Source: Prototheca cutis
Lineage: Eukaryota > Chlorophyta > Trebouxiophyceae > Chlorellales > Chlorellaceae
Reading direction: 5' to 3'
Length of the DNA: 64,000 nt
NCBI GenBank assembly: GCA_002897115.2
Contig: BCIH01000014.1
Coordinates: 379,980 to 443,979, forward strand
The notes beneath the pieces were generated by a model, which was not told the DNA's origin, searched no databases, and saw nothing but the letters and a program-made list of their open reading frames with translations. Of the stretch, positions 11,829 through 23,707 are shown in pieces. Every line of letters begins with the position of its first letter. Positions within the stretch are counted from its first letter, which is position 1. The translations under genes were made by a program, and so were the position numbers.

Positions 11829-13288
11829 TCAAGCCTGGGTCCCTGGGATGCTTCGGGGAACGACACCCTGCTCCAGCAGGTCGGCCACCAATGCCCGTCC
11901 AGTCTTGGTGAGTGGCATGACATGCAAGCCCCCAATGCCAGGCAGCTCCAGTGTCTGCAGGATGGATAGGGCTGGAGGTGCTGAGTCAGCATGCCTAGGA
12001 AGACAGGCGACCAGATTTATGCACGCACGGGAGCAAGGCAGCTGGAATGGTCCCGCCAGCCACAACCACAGCAGTCAAGCAGCACATACAAAATCGCCAA
12101 AACAGCTGCGCACCTTGCATGCAAGGTTCTGGTTCCAGGCTCGCACCGCCGGCAGGTCCTTGCCGTTCTCAGGGAAGCTCTCGAGAAGCCGGCGTGCCTC
12201 GGGGTCGGCGGCGGCCGCGCCCACCAGGAACAGCCAGAACCGCAGGTTTGCCCTGGACGTGATGAGCGGCAGGCCCATCACAATCTGACAGTGGGGAGTG
12301 ATGGTCGGATTTGGAAAGTTTGAAGTCGTTCTGAAATTGACTGGAGGTTCAACGAGGGGTGGCGCCCTGGTGTACCGCTGCATTGAAAGGGACAGACCAA
12401 AATGACATCGCCCCAGGGTCGTCATATGCTAGCAACAAGCATGCAGTCAGCACAAGCGCGTACCCTGGCACGGTCGGGGATGCCTGTCTCGGCGGCTCGC
12501 TCCATCCATCCCCTGCTGCGGTCCCATAGCAGCGGCGGCTGCGTCAACAGGGTCGTCGCACCCGCCGCCACCTTACGCTCCAGGCGGTCGAGCCCGTCGG
12601 TGGCGGGGTTGGCTACGGCCCAGAGGCGGAGGGCAGCCGGCAACCGGCCTGCGGCGCGCTCGCCGGAGGCCCACCTCAAAAGAGCCGTGCTGTCGGGCAG
12701 GAGCGGCGCGACCCCGGGAACTCCACGCAGCGGGTGGCCGCCAGAGACAAACATCGTCGCCTGCGCCGGCGCGTAACCCCCACTGCCTTTCACAGCAGCG
12801 CTGATGTGGCGTTGGAGCGTGTTTAGCCCATACACCTGCGCCGCGATGCTCCGCACCAAGATGGTGCCAGCCGGCCCAGAGTGAGCTGGCGGGTCATCGT
12901 TGCCGGTCACATTGACGGCATGCCTGACGGCCGGCTCGCGGTCGGGGGCGCGCGGTGCGCCAGGGAGGTGCAGCCAGCGAGCGATCAGCTGGCCGAGGCC
13001 GACGGCAGGTGGGAGGTCGGGAACCACTTGGGCGCCAAAGGCACCCGTCTGCCAAAGGTCCTCGTCCACCCCCGCCTCCCTCCCGACTTTGCGCTCAAGT
13101 GTCAGCAGCAGTCTCGGCTTGGGTGATGCCTCCCCATCCACCGTGGAGGGGCTGTGCAGGGAGGCAGTGCGCAGCGCATGGGGGCGGGTGGACCGGGCCA
13201 CCGCGCGAACCCCTCCCTGCCGCCAGTGGCCCAAAGAGGTGGTCGGGTCATACGCCGCCCTGGCGCGCACCGTGCAGTTGGTAATCAT
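11829..13288 (-). CDS. Methylenetetrahydrofolate reductase-like protein
   Basis: Exons 13288-12464, 12284-12114 and 11954-11829; 373 aa. The family reduces 5,10-methylene-THF with FAD in a TIM barrel. Support is a set of short MTHFR-like blocks in the right order: a strand ending NVTGND (position of the folate/FAD LRGD segment), LDRLERKVAAGATTLLTQ (LKRKVDAGA...ITQ in the family), IVMGLPLITS (IIPGILPV) and PGIGGLHVMPLTKTGR (GVKDFHFYTLNR). The N-terminal ~60 residues are basic and could be an organelle targeting peptide. Lengths fit a single catalytic domain without the eukaryotic regulatory domain. The start is the ATG at 13288. The exon 3 boundary is the least certain: the conserved-looking bases just upstream would be intronic. 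It could be a divergent paralogue rather than the housekeeping enzyme. Confidence 0.68.
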
Positions 13289-13732
13289 TGGCACATCCAC
13301 TGGCGCATCACATATATACTTGGATTTCGCATGGATAGTGATGAGGCCCTGGCGAGGGCGCAGTCGTCTACGTGCAGATCGCGTGCGGAGGGACACGGCG
13401 CATCCTGGGGCCACTGGATCACTTCCTTGTTCGGCGGGTCGTTGCCCGTGGATGATGCCTCCGGATGGGTCGGCCAGGGCTCTGTATGAGACATGGGCTC
13501 CATGGCAGACATGATGGCAGGAATGAAAAAATAGTATAGTTTTGGGCACACTACCGTGTTTCGAGAACCTTGGAGGGTTCGGCAGGGCGCCGGCCCCCTC
13601 GGCACAGTCTAACCGTACAGAGCGTCTGTGGAAACCCTGCAAAGGGCGTTGTGAGAGAATGGATCTCTGCAGCGCCTCTGGGGCTTCCCTTTCTGAGAGT
13701 GACCCATAGCACGCTATACTGAGCGACATAAG
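13289..13732. promoter_or_regulatory. Divergent intergenic region, MTHFR-like and lipase genes
   Basis: 444 bp between opposite start codons. AT-rich stretches (catatatacttgg near 13310; gaaaaaatagtatag near 13525) lie toward each gene. No exon or RNA gene was recognised. Confidence 0.45.
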
Positions 13733-15008
13733 ATGTCGAGGACGGCGTCGTCGGTGGGACGGGTGAGCCTGCCTGGCTTCCAGTTTGGTGGGAGCGGCCG
13801 TCAGGCACACCAGCAAGGAGAGGACCCTGGCGGTATCGACCTCCGTCAAGATGTGGTGCTGAGGCTGGAGCTCATGACCTCTACAGAAGTAAAGTGGTCC
13901 AGTGTGATCAATCTGATCATCACTGCCGTCATCATCTGGAGCTGTGTTGCGCTGAGCGTCGTCCAGCACAAGGCAGGGGGGTGCTGTCGGTGAGATTGTT
14001 TTAACCACAATTTTCCCCCATTCTTTGTATATCTGGGTGCTTGGTGGCTGGAGGTTAGGTTTTGCCAGAAGCAATGGACAGCTTGCGGGTCATTGGTTGC
14101 TGCAGCAGCAATGACTCCAAGCATGTGTTGCTCCCTGGGCATCCGCCATCCGACCGCCGTCCTCTCTCCCCACGCTGTCGTAGAACAATTCAGCCAATGT
14201 GGGAGGCGCTGGATTCAGCCACAAGCATTATTTTCTGTCGACGACGTGCATCTCAGCAACATTGGCTCTCGTGGTACTGTCCTTCCTGGTCGTCCTGACC
14301 TACCGCATCTGGACCACGAGGAAGCGGCACATGCACTGGTCGCCCCGGCGCAAGCGCCTGGTCATCCTGACCTATGCCATCACCACCATCCAGGTATGGC
14401 TTGATGCCTGGGGACTGGGGTGGATGTTGGGGTGAGCATGGGGTGCAGGGAGGCAAGCTTTGATGGCGGATGGAAGGGATGGAGGGTATGGCCGGGAACT
14501 TAAACATGAATCTTGCCTTGCAATGGGCTGTTTTGATGGCTGATGCAGCAGGGAATTCAGTCCAAGATGCCATGAGAAACGCAGTGCCATGACAAAACCC
14601 TATAACCCTGTGCTCTATGGCAACACCCCCTTCTGCAGTTTGCAAATCTGGTGTTCTGGCTGGCCAGTGCGGCGTACCAGACTGCGGATTCGTGTCATTG
14701 GACACAGGCACCCTCCAATATCCTGGGTTACCTCCAGTGGACGCTGCTGAACGTCATCATGCTGCTTATGGTCTGTGCGGCGCATGGCATGTGCATGTAC
14801 CGGAAACAGGGGACTCAGCCCACCCCCGACAGACTGGTCATGGATGTTGGATGGTATGTTCAGAGGATGGGGGTGTGGTGGTCGTGGTGGGGGGTCTTGC
14901 AGATTGGTGGCGTGTGCACACGCATGCCCGCGATGCCATCCGCGACTGTTACTTGAGCACGCGCACGCACACATGTACACATGCGCACGCGCAACCCCCC
15001 CTCCCTCC

Positions 15009-15039
<31 letters not shown>

Positions 15040-15896
15040 CCACACACCCATATTAATCCTGCCAACTTCTCACAGGAAGGTCCACCTGCCACTATTGCTG
15101 CTCTGGGCCTGTCTCCAGACCCTGCTGTGCCTGACCTTTTGGCAGTTGACCAAGAAGATCATCGAGGGCAGCGACAAGAATGAGGCACGGTATGAATGCG
15201 TCTTTTACTCCAGCTCCTGCAAGATTGGAGAGTCAGGGAAGATCTTCTTCCTGCTTGCGGTAAGGGGCCGTCGGGTGCAATGTAACAGGGCGTGGTTTCG
15301 CAGGGTGCTTTCTGCAAGTTGCTTGAGTGGCGTGGAATGAGTAGTGCACCGCTGCTATGCCAGCAGATGGCGAGGGACACAGGCCTCATTGACTCAGAAA
15401 GGTCTTGGTTGCAGCACCTATTAGCACCATTCCAATATCGGCGACCGCCTCAACCCCCAAGCTCAGGTTCTGGCCATCCTATTGTATGTTGTGGTGTTCA
15501 TCTACTACCTTTGGCGGGTGTGGAATGACCTACACAAAAAGGCATACGCCGAGATGCGCCTCGCCCGAGTGCTCTGGTATTTTCAGGTACAATGCGGTCG
15601 GGGGGTCACATTCTGGGTGGTGGTCTTCATTGGACATGCAGCTGCATGGACGCTGTCGCGTCATCACCCCGCCTGCGATCGGCCCCCTCCTCTCGCCTCG
15701 GTGGTCTGACCGTCTATCATCTTTGAAGAACCCCGTGCACATGTTTCAATGTCTCAACCCGCCCACACACTGCACCTGCAGATGAGGCAGATGCTGCCGA
15801 CCTTTGTCACGCTGATCATCACCATCATGGTCCTGATGCTGCCGCACCTGGGAGAGTGTTGGACCTACGTCCTCATCTGGTGTGGGTTTTGTTTTG

Positions 15897-15953
<57 letters not shown>

Positions 15954-16795
15954 GACGCGTGGTGCGGAGCTCGCTGGGACATGCACGCACGTGTGCGCGT
16001 GCGAGCGATGCTGTGCTTTGTAGTGCAGCTGTCTTGCCCCACCCTTGAACAGTATTCTGTGATCCGCTACTCACCTCCCCTTTGGAACACATTTTCACAG
16101 GATGGGCCCCGTGCCGACTCAGGCCGGTCTGACGCAAACGGCGGTGGGCCTTGCCTTTGCCTTTATGCCCAAGCACCCCGACAACGAGGATCAGATTCTG
16201 TCAATCTGGCTGCAGGAGTTTGCATGGACAGAGGCGGGCAAGCAGGCCGCCATCCAAACCCGCAATGCGCACATGCGGGGGAGCAGCAAGCTGGATCGGG
16301 AGCCCATGTTTTGCATGGAAACTGCCATGAAGCTGTTGTACTGGGCGGACATGGTCTACGACTATGCCACAGTGCGCTTGTGGGGGGATGTCTTGTTGGA
16401 AAGTGGGTGTTGCACCCGGATCTGATTTGGGTGGGTGGGCAGGTGAAGTGGGGGGGTTCCAGATATTCAGTCTGTATTCCTGGTTGCGCCTGTGTTCCTG
16501 ACTGGCTGCTCCTTGTCCCGGCTCTCCCCAGCCACCAACCCATCACTCGAATCACGCACCCAAATATCCCAGGAGCGAGCCAGCGAGGAGATCTTGAAGA
16601 CGGCAATGGGGCTCTACAGTCTCGATGAAATAGAGCTGTTGTGGGACCAGGAGACAGACACCAAGGCGCTTCTGGCTTGGGGCTCCAAAGTCGTGCTGGT
16701 GACCTTTGCTGGAACATCATCTCTTGCCAATGTTCGCACAAACCTCAACGTAAGGAGCTAGGGTCTTAGGGGTTGTTTTGTGNGGGNGGGTGGGN

Positions 16796-16834
<39 letters not shown>

Positions 16835-18494
16835 GGTGGGTGGATGGGTGGGAGGGGGCCCTTGTTCTTGGACGGCATTACAACGGCAGCCTGGGGCCGT
16901 GCGCACAGCCCAGAAACAATTCATGGCGCAAAAACTTGCATGCAGTGGCAAGCCGTGGCACACCCGCCGCGGCGGCGGCGGCCGGGCAAGCGGGTGGGTG
17001 GCATCCTCCGCGTGCACAAGGGCTTTTACAGCGCCTACACAGGGAATGGGTACAACACTGCCCTCATGGACAAGGTCAAAGCCTTGATAGAGGCGAGGGG
17101 AGACCTTGCTGGCGTCCAGATGTATTTCACAGGTAGGAGCGGTTGAAATGGTGGCGCCATCACATACAGAGTCGGTGGGTGTGGGCAGGGAAGGGGTTGT
17201 TGAAGAGGAGCTCCGTTGGTAGTTTGAACCCAAACAAGCAAACGAGGCCTGCAACAGGCCATTCGCTGGGAGGTGCTCTGGCTACCCTGGCCGCGCACGA
17301 GTTCATTCAGCTCCTCCCCAGGGCAAACATCATCGTGTACACAGTACGACGTGCAGGGGCGTGGTGTTCAGGGTGAAGAGGTGTGTCCAATGTCCTGTTT
17401 GCTTCTCTGCCCTTTCCCACAGGACCCACCCACCCAATCTAATAACTTGTCGGTGCAGTTTGGCGCACCGCGTGTGGGCAGCAAGTCCTGGGCGATGGAG
17501 TACAGCAGCCTGATCAGGGATCACTTTGCCATCATCTGCAATCAGGTGGGGATGGCAACAGCCGTGAGCCCGGGGAATCTGGCAGCATGCATGCGCGCAT
17601 GCATGCATGTATGCGCACCGCCACCCGGGCCGCCTGTGTTCAATGCCATCATCCAACCGGCTCCATGCAGGACCCCATTCCTCGGGTGCCCAAGGGTTTT
17701 AGCTACAAGCGCGTGGGCGTTCGGGTGGTGATGGACCAGGGCGGCAACCTCATGGTCAATCCCTCTCCCCTGGAAACAACCATGTGGAACTTCCGAGGAG
17801 GGTACGTCGGGGACCATTTTGCCGGGCAGTACCGGGTCTCCCTGGCCAGCATCATCAAGGCACAGTTTGGCCACGCTGCGCTGCACGGTGGGCTCCAGGG
17901 CGCGGAGGAGCTGGCCACGACGGTGGACTGCAATGCTGTGCTTCTGACTACAAACTGCGACCTAGAAAGTCTCCGAGATCCACACAAGCTGCCAGTACCC
18001 CTGGAAGTTGTGGCCCGCAAAGCACAGGTAGTACGAGAAAGGGCGGGCAGGGGTATTTTTTGGTGTTTGATCCTTGTGTTGGAGGGCCCCCCAGTGTGTG
18101 CAGTATGTGGTGCAATGCCCACAGACTGACGTTCTCTGTATAGTGATGCTGTGCTCCCCACCCTGCACTACACATATGCATAAACGAAATGCAATTCGAT
18201 GTTCTACTATCAACCATGCAGAAATCCTGGGTTTATGAGAAACTGTGCATGTGGTGTGACTCGGTGGACCCTGTCGGCTCGGCTGTGGGCCCTGTGGAGG
18301 ACGAGGAAGTCGTTCTGGTCTCCAAGCAGGGCCCTGCTGTTGCTGGCACTGTCGATGTCGCCATCAGCGACGGAGCGATCACCACAGCTCCCAACAGCCA
18401 GACGATCGAGTTTGCACAGGCCCTGCCGGCATCAGAGGAAGAAGACCGCAGGGGCGATGCCCTGTTCCCAGGGACGCCACGCTCCCAGTCGTGA
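13733..18494 (+). CDS. Class 3 (diacylglycerol-type) lipase with multi-spanning membrane domain
   Basis: Thirteen exons: 13733-13989, 14219-14393, 14639-14853, 15076-15259, 15467-15586, 15782-15879, 16101-16371, 16573-16749, 16946-17132, 17258-17343, 17459-17545, 17671-18027, 18222-18494; 828 aa. The N-terminal ~350 residues contain about seven hydrophobic helices (for example IITAVIIWSCVALSVV and VVLSFLVVLTYRIW). The lipase_3 domain follows, with oxyanion-region VVLVTFAGTSS, nucleophile elbow GHSLGGA (Ser ~564), then FGAPRVG, Asp in DPIPRVP (~620) and a His in GGYVGDHFAG (~668), a complete triad. Animal DAG lipases have four helices before the same domain, so this N-terminus is longer. All introns are GT-AG. 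Three ambiguous bases (16783, 16787, 16795) sit in a GT repeat in intron 8. The C-terminus is an acidic tail. Confidence 0.9.
15922..15954 (+). repeat. T11-G22 composite homopolymer in lipase intron 6
   Basis: After a GTTTT pentamer array (from ~15887), eleven T are followed directly by 22 G, in the intron between exons 15782-15879 and 16101-16371. Same architecture as tracts at 40209, 45082 and 52426. Confidence 0.9.
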
Positions 18495-18985
18495 GACACG
18501 GCGTCATCATTTGAAACGATACAAACCCCTCGCTACAAATCTCAAAAGCCGAGTCATGGCACCCTGCTGTGGGGCTTTCCCTGGAGTGCGCTGTGGTGCA
18601 CACCGCGCCTGTTTTTTTGCATAGAGTTGAAGATGTGGTAATCGAACAGAGAACTCTAGCGCACCGCCCACTTACATGCACATACGATAGCTGCGGCACA
18701 GGGCAGATGGTGGGAAGGCGAAATTCGACAATCCACCTTGACGCATCTCAGTCCCAAGTTCAGTGCTCAAACAACGGTGAGGTGAGGCAAGTCCCAGTCA
18801 GCTTCAGAGATGCAGCACTTGCGATCCCCAGCCGGCCGGCCAGGTTCCACGGAGGAGCAGCAGTAGCAGGCAGGCACCCGAATGTGACGACAAAGGAGTT
18901 CTGAGCTGTTTCCCCGTCGATTGCCATCGTTGCTGCCACGCGCTCACGCCGCTCCATGTGACCGTGGGAGGACTGCCTGCCTCCT
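18495..18985. other. Convergent intergenic region, lipase and zinc-finger gene
   Basis: 491 bp between two stop codons on opposite strands, presumably both 3' UTRs. Nothing else recognised. Confidence 0.5.
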
Positions 18986-19670
18986 TCAAGCAGTCGGCTG
19001 CCCTGGGAAACACTCGGCAAAGGACTGCAGATCAGGGAAGAGGGGGGGAAATCAAAGTGGGTATTGGTAACTGAACATGACATACAAGTGACTGGGCATT
19101 TGACTGAAGACGGGGAGCCCCAAGCAAGGGGAGCCCCAAGCAAGGGCATCCCTGTGTTATGCAGCTGGTCTAGTCAACGTGCGACACTGATTCAAAGGCA
19201 TGGACCCAAGCTGATCACACCCAGACCACCTCACGTTCTTGGGATGCCTGTTGTCCGAGTGCTCCTTCAGCTTTGCGGCCGTGGAAGTGCAGATGAATGT
19301 GGACCGGCAGACCTGGCACTGCACAAAGGGATTGGAGCCAGTGCCCAGTTGTGTGGGAATTGCAAGACCCCTCACTCTCTAGCATTCCAGAAATAGTGCG
19401 GCGGTACTACGGCATCACTTCACGCCAGGGAGTATGTTTTTGTCTGCGCAGTGCTCTGATGCGCAGACGGGATTCTGCCGCAGGATTCTGGACAACTGGT
19501 TTCCACCAGCCAGCAGACCTTGGCCACCACCATGGTTTCCTGGCCCATACCACGATGTTCGAGGCTGCAGAGTTAATCTTGAGCTGGCTGGCACCGCCCT
19601 TCTTCTTCTTGTCGGCTTCCTGCTTCCGCTGACGAGCCATGGCCGTCTTCTGAGCGTTGCCTCCACCCAT
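18986..19670 (-). CDS. Small C2H2-type zinc-finger protein (SERF-like N-terminus, At2g23090 type)
   Basis: Three short exons, 19670-19551, 19318-19235 and 19024-18986, give 80 aa, the size of the plant family (about 78). The N-terminus MGGGNAQKTAMARQRKQEA is the near-invariant, Lys/Arg-rich start. A single C2H2 finger follows (Cys41, Cys44, His60, His65: CQVC...KEHSDNRH), then a tail SFAECFPGQ like the plant consensus. The 39-base last exon is easy to miss; its acceptor (ctgcag) and phase fit. Molecular role is not well defined in the family; nucleic-acid or proteostasis roles have been suggested for relatives. It is head-to-head with cystathionine gamma-synthase across 352 bp. Intron 2 carries a 16-bp tandem duplication (19112-19143). 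Confidence 0.9.
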
Positions 19671-20022
19671 GGCTGCGACCGACTGGTTGCGCGTTCCTCG
19701 ACGGAGATATTCAAGCCTGAAGGCGTCTCTTCTAAGACTTTAAAGAGCTCGTTCAAGTCTATAAAATTCAATGGAGCACATGCCGTTGCAGGATGGGTCG
19801 TGAGTTTGTTGAATTTGGAACCCTGTACTGGAATGTCGGTGGTGACGGCGCAGGTTCTCCTCCTCCTTCGAACGGGCCCGCACGACGCAACGTGCTTGCA
19901 AGAATAGTGGCCGGTGGAGCATGCAGCACCGGCCCGAAGAGCCTGCGTCATGCCATTCTGCCTGCTTGTTGTATCTGGCATCCTACCTGTAGAATTTGAT
20001 ATTGTTTGGGCGGGCTGCAACC
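19671..20022. promoter_or_regulatory. Divergent intergenic region, zinc-finger gene and cystathionine gamma-synthase
   Basis: 352 bp between opposite start codons. A TATAAA-like sequence (tctataaaattc) lies near 19758. The plus-strand start at 20023 has a strong context (aaccATGGC). Confidence 0.45.
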
Positions 20023-21770
20023 ATGGCACCCCTCTTCATTTCGTGTTCGAGCTTGTCTCGGGTGTACTCGCCCCTGGCCCAGCACCGGAGGCCCTGCCTG
20101 GGGGGCAAGCGGGACAGGATGGTGCCCTTCACCCTTCCTTCCCGGTCAATGGGTCGTGCATGCTTGCCCCATTCCCCCACGCGCGCCGCGGCGCAGGAGG
20201 TGGCAGCCCCGCCACCCCCCCAGCCTGAGACCCAGATCAGCACGGAGGCCCACCAGCGGGACCATAGTCAAGTGCACGCCTCCTACTGCCCCGGCACCTT
20301 GGCTGTTCATGGCGGCGAGAGGGCTGGCCGCCCCAGGGTGTCAGGTGAGCAGCGTGCCGATGCCCGTTGATCTGTGGGCCAGTCAGATCGCCGACGGTGT
20401 GGGGCTTGTGGTGACGGAACGACTGATTGACGAAGCGATGCTGCCCTCTCCCAATGCCGTTTGGTGAATGTGCACATGGAAATTTCCAAGCAGAGAATTT
20501 CATTGAGCACCTGCCATGTTTGTTCCCTGCTATTGTTCATGAACCCATCATTCCTTTTGCCTGGGGGGCCCCAGTGAACCCCCCCCCCCCCACACACACA
20601 GGAGCCAAAACCAGAAACACAATCTTCTCCACCCCGTTTTTCTCTGTTCTCGCAGACTCGCTCACGACGCCGATTGTGCAGACGGCGACGTACACGTTCC
20701 GGAACACGGAGGAGCTGATTGCGTACCAGGAAGGGCGGTTTGGCAGTTATGAGTACGGTCGGTATGGCAATCCCACAACACGTGCGTGTGAGGAGAAGAT
20801 CCGTGCACTGGAGGGCGCGGAGGACTGCCTGGTGAGTTCATCGGGCATGAACAGCGCGACGACAATGCTGCTGGCGCTGGTCCCCGCGGGGGGCCACATC
20901 GTGACGACAACCGACTGCTACCGCCGCACGCGGCAGTTCATCTCGACGCTGCTGCCCAAGATGGGCATCGGTGCGACGGTGATCGACCCCAGTGACCTGG
21001 AGGGTCTGAAAGCCGCGCTGGCCGCACACCCCGTGTCCCTGTTCTTCAGCGAGTCCCCCACGAATCCTTACCTGCGGTGCGTGGACATCCCCGCGATCAA
21101 GGCGCTGTGCGAGCCTGCAGGCGCGGTGGTTGTCATCGACTCCACCATCGCCACGCCCGTCAACCAGCGCGCGCTCGCCCTGGGTGCGGACCTGGTCCTG
21201 CACTCGGCGACCAAGTACCTGGCGGGGCACAACGATGTCCTGGCCGGCGCAGTGGCGGGGCGCGCGGAGCTGGTGGCCTCGGTCCGTGCCATGCACAACG
21301 TCCTGGGCGGCACCATCGACCCCCACGCCTCGTACCTGCTCCTCCGAGGCATGAAGACGCTGGAGCTGCGTGTCTCGCGCGCGACGACCACCGCCGCGAC
21401 GGTCGCGCGGCGGCTGCAGGAGCACCCCCGCGTGCGCCGCGTGCACTACCCCGGGCTGGAGAGTCATCCTGACCACGTGGTTGCCGCCGCACAGATGGAC
21501 GGCTACGGCGGCATTGTCAGTTTCGAGGTGGAGGGCGACCTGTGGGACACGGCGCGCTTCATCGACGCATGCAAGCTGCCCTACATCGCGCCGTCCATGG
21601 GCGGTGTCGAGACCCTGATCGAGCAGCCTACCATCGTCAGCTACTGGGACCAGGGCGCCGAGGAGCGCGCACGTCTGGGCATCAAGGACTCCCTCGTCCG
21701 GTTGTCCTGTGGCGTTGAGACGCCCGAAGACCTTTGGGCCGACCTCGACCAGGCACTCAAAGCCATGTAA
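20023..21770 (+). CDS. CGS1: Cystathionine gamma-synthase, plastid-targeted
   Basis: PLP enzyme that condenses an activated homoserine with cysteine, the first committed step of methionine synthesis in plastids. Exons 20023-20344 and 20656-21770; 478 aa. The first ~80 residues are Ser/Arg-rich with few acids, a chloroplast transit peptide. The catalytic domain begins near HGGERAGRPRVSDSLTTP and contains YGRYGNPTT, SSGMNSATTMLL and the PLP-lysine motif HSATKYLAGHNDVLAG. The C-terminus PYIAPSMGGVETLIEQP and IKDSLVRLSCGVE match plant CGS better than cystathionine gamma-lyase. The intron is phase 1, GT-AG. The large second exon is uninterrupted, unusual for this window. Convergent with mL54. Confidence 0.95.
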
Positions 21771-22166
21771 ATGAACCGAGGCGCGAGGCAATTGTGGGAC
21801 GCGACATGTGTGGTGGGGCACAAGATGTGTGGCGAGGAAGCCCGCACCTTGCCTTTGGGTCCCCCTTCCCTTCCCCCGCACCCCGCAAGAAACACGCACA
21901 CACTGCTTTTTGTCTTTTCCATGCTGCTTGTGGGGCATGGCTCTAGCTGAGAACACCAACCCCATTTGAAACGGCAATCGAGTGCCTTGCGTGACGCCAG
22001 AGACATGATGCTGCCATGCCACAAGTGGGCCAGAATGGGGGGTTGTACAGCACCAAGTTAGCCCGCCTGCCAGCGTGCATGCAGCTGGGCCGGGAAAGTA
22101 CAAGAACACATGCATACCGATGCTCCAAGATGGCCCGTGCGTGGGCATCTCTACAGCGGCCAGGTC
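21771..22166. other. Convergent intergenic region, CGS and mL54
   Basis: 396 bp between two stop codons on opposite strands; no exon or RNA recognised. Confidence 0.5.
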
Positions 22167-22785
22167 TCAAGCCGACTTGGATGCATTGTTCGCCTTGATG
22201 GCCACACGGTTCTCCAGCCGCACCCACCGCTTTTGCTGCATGTGTGTAGGGGAGCAGATGGTGGATGATAGGGTGTGGGCGAAGGGTGGTCGGGTATGAC
22301 AAGTGTGTGGGAGTGCATTCCCCCAAACGACACCCTGGAACTGGGCACGGCATGTCCAACCAATAGACCCACATGTCTATGCCCTGAAACCCCACCGTTT
22401 ATACTTCCCTGCACTAAGGAAATCCAGACCCACCTCCTCGTATGTGAGCTCGGAGAACTCGTGCCTCTGCAGCTCTGCCAACGTCTTCTCTGGCTGGGCA
22501 AGCTCCCACAGCCACTCTGGCAGCTCCTCGTCCTTCTTCAGCGGCGGATCCGAGCCGTTTTTGAGAATGTTAATGCCCGTGGCCACCTCCGAGGACATGC
22601 CGGCATACCCTATGTTGATGGGCAGGGATGGTGCACCCTGTGGAGGCACGCCCTCAGCAGGGACCGTGTCCCTGATTGGACAAGTCGGGCCCCATGGCAC
22701 AGCATCTGGCAGTATAATCTTCCACGCACGAACCTCGTCGTCCCAGCGTCTCTGGGAGGAGCAGTGCAAGCCTCCGAGCCAACAT
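22167..22785 (-). CDS. MRPL54: Mitochondrial large-subunit ribosomal protein mL54
   Basis: Three exons, 22785-22734, 22609-22434 and 22235-22167, give 98 aa. Exon 1 is a textbook mitochondrial presequence (MLARRLALLLPETLGRRG) joining to YAGMSSEVATG. The conserved core is NILKNGSDPPLKKDEELPEW followed by LWELAQPEKTLAELQR, and the C-terminus ends RWVRLENRVAIKANN, matching the mL54 (yeast Mrpl37) family's ILKDGSDPP, YPxWL and RxxIKxNN blocks. Introns are phase 1 and phase 0; the exon 1 donor GTTCGT is weak but is the only one keeping frame. Protein length agrees with plant homologues. Confidence 0.88.
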
Positions 22786-23707
22786 GGTGGCTTGCTGTCC
22801 GTGCCGCCCAATCAACGGGGTCTGGTAGCCCTGCGCGTTTGAATTATATCGCAAACGATAATCCCAAGATTTTGCAGCATAATTTCCAGAGGGAGGCCTC
22901 TTGTGCGCTGCTTTGCAGGATCGCCCAGACCCAGCTGCATGCGACCGGCCGCTAGGGCCGGGACTGGTGGGCAGGAGCTTCGGCACCAGCCAGCACCAAC
23001 GCACAACACTCTTCCGGCATGTGAAGCATTTGAAGCTCCATCTGAGATGGAGCTTCCATAAAAACAATCCGTTTGGTTCATTAAAGATGTGCACAATGCC
23101 ACACGGAATGAAGATCTCCAGGACATAGGAGGGGTTGAGTGTCTGCTTTAGGAACGACAAGTTCGGCAGGGAACCCACGGTACGTCTCTGAACACCATGC
23201 AACGGCACATTTGTTGGCGGGAATGACTCTTGAAAGGACCGGATGTGCCCGTTTCATGGTGCTTGGGGAGCGGCTTGTTGTTCGTGGCATTCCCTGCTTG
23301 ATTGCCCTGGATTCCTGAAGACCGTGCACACTGACTGGCAAAGGGCTGTCCTTCGCGCGCGGGGCAGCGCCTCGTCGCCACACTTGTTGACATGGCACAT
23401 CATGATATGTCATGTTGTTGTCGCGGGCTGTATGGAATGCGGGCGGGCACATGACGCGGTGGACCGGACCTCGTATCTCTGCCGTCCCTCCGTGCGCGGA
23501 GGCTCCGACTCGGGTTGTGCCGCTGCCTTTTCAGAGCCCACAACTTCGAAAGGCACTGTAACGGCAGGCAGTTTCCTTCCACTGTACTTGCATGTCGTTT
23601 AATGAGCCCGCATCGTTAACATGATGCGCCTCATCTCCATGCTGCAGGCCAGGGGCGCTGGTTGCATGGGTTGCTGAGAGCTGGTGAGCCTGTTTGGTTC
23701 GTGTGTC
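22786..23707. other. Divergent intergenic region, mL54 and SANT-protein gene
   Basis: 922 bp. It contains a perfect 25-nt palindrome at 23032-23056 and no coding block I could recognise on either strand. An unseen first exon of the rightward SANT gene could lie here. Confidence 0.45.
23032..23056. repeat. Perfect 25-nt palindrome (12-bp arms)
   Basis: gaagctccatct and its exact reverse complement agatggagcttc flank one central G. It lies about 250 bp upstream of the mL54 start codon. It could be a dimeric protein-binding site or a hairpin. No matching second copy was noticed in the window. Confidence 0.9.

Noticed and set aside
13300..14074. Upstream extension of the MTHFR-like minus-strand open frame to 14074
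   Set aside because: It runs antisense through exon 1 of the lipase; the ATG at 13288 gives a sensible N-terminus and the extension has no family similarity.
15000..15060. CA/CCCA repeats as telomeric or satellite DNA
   Set aside because: Short dinucleotide microsatellites within an intron, not telomere-type units.
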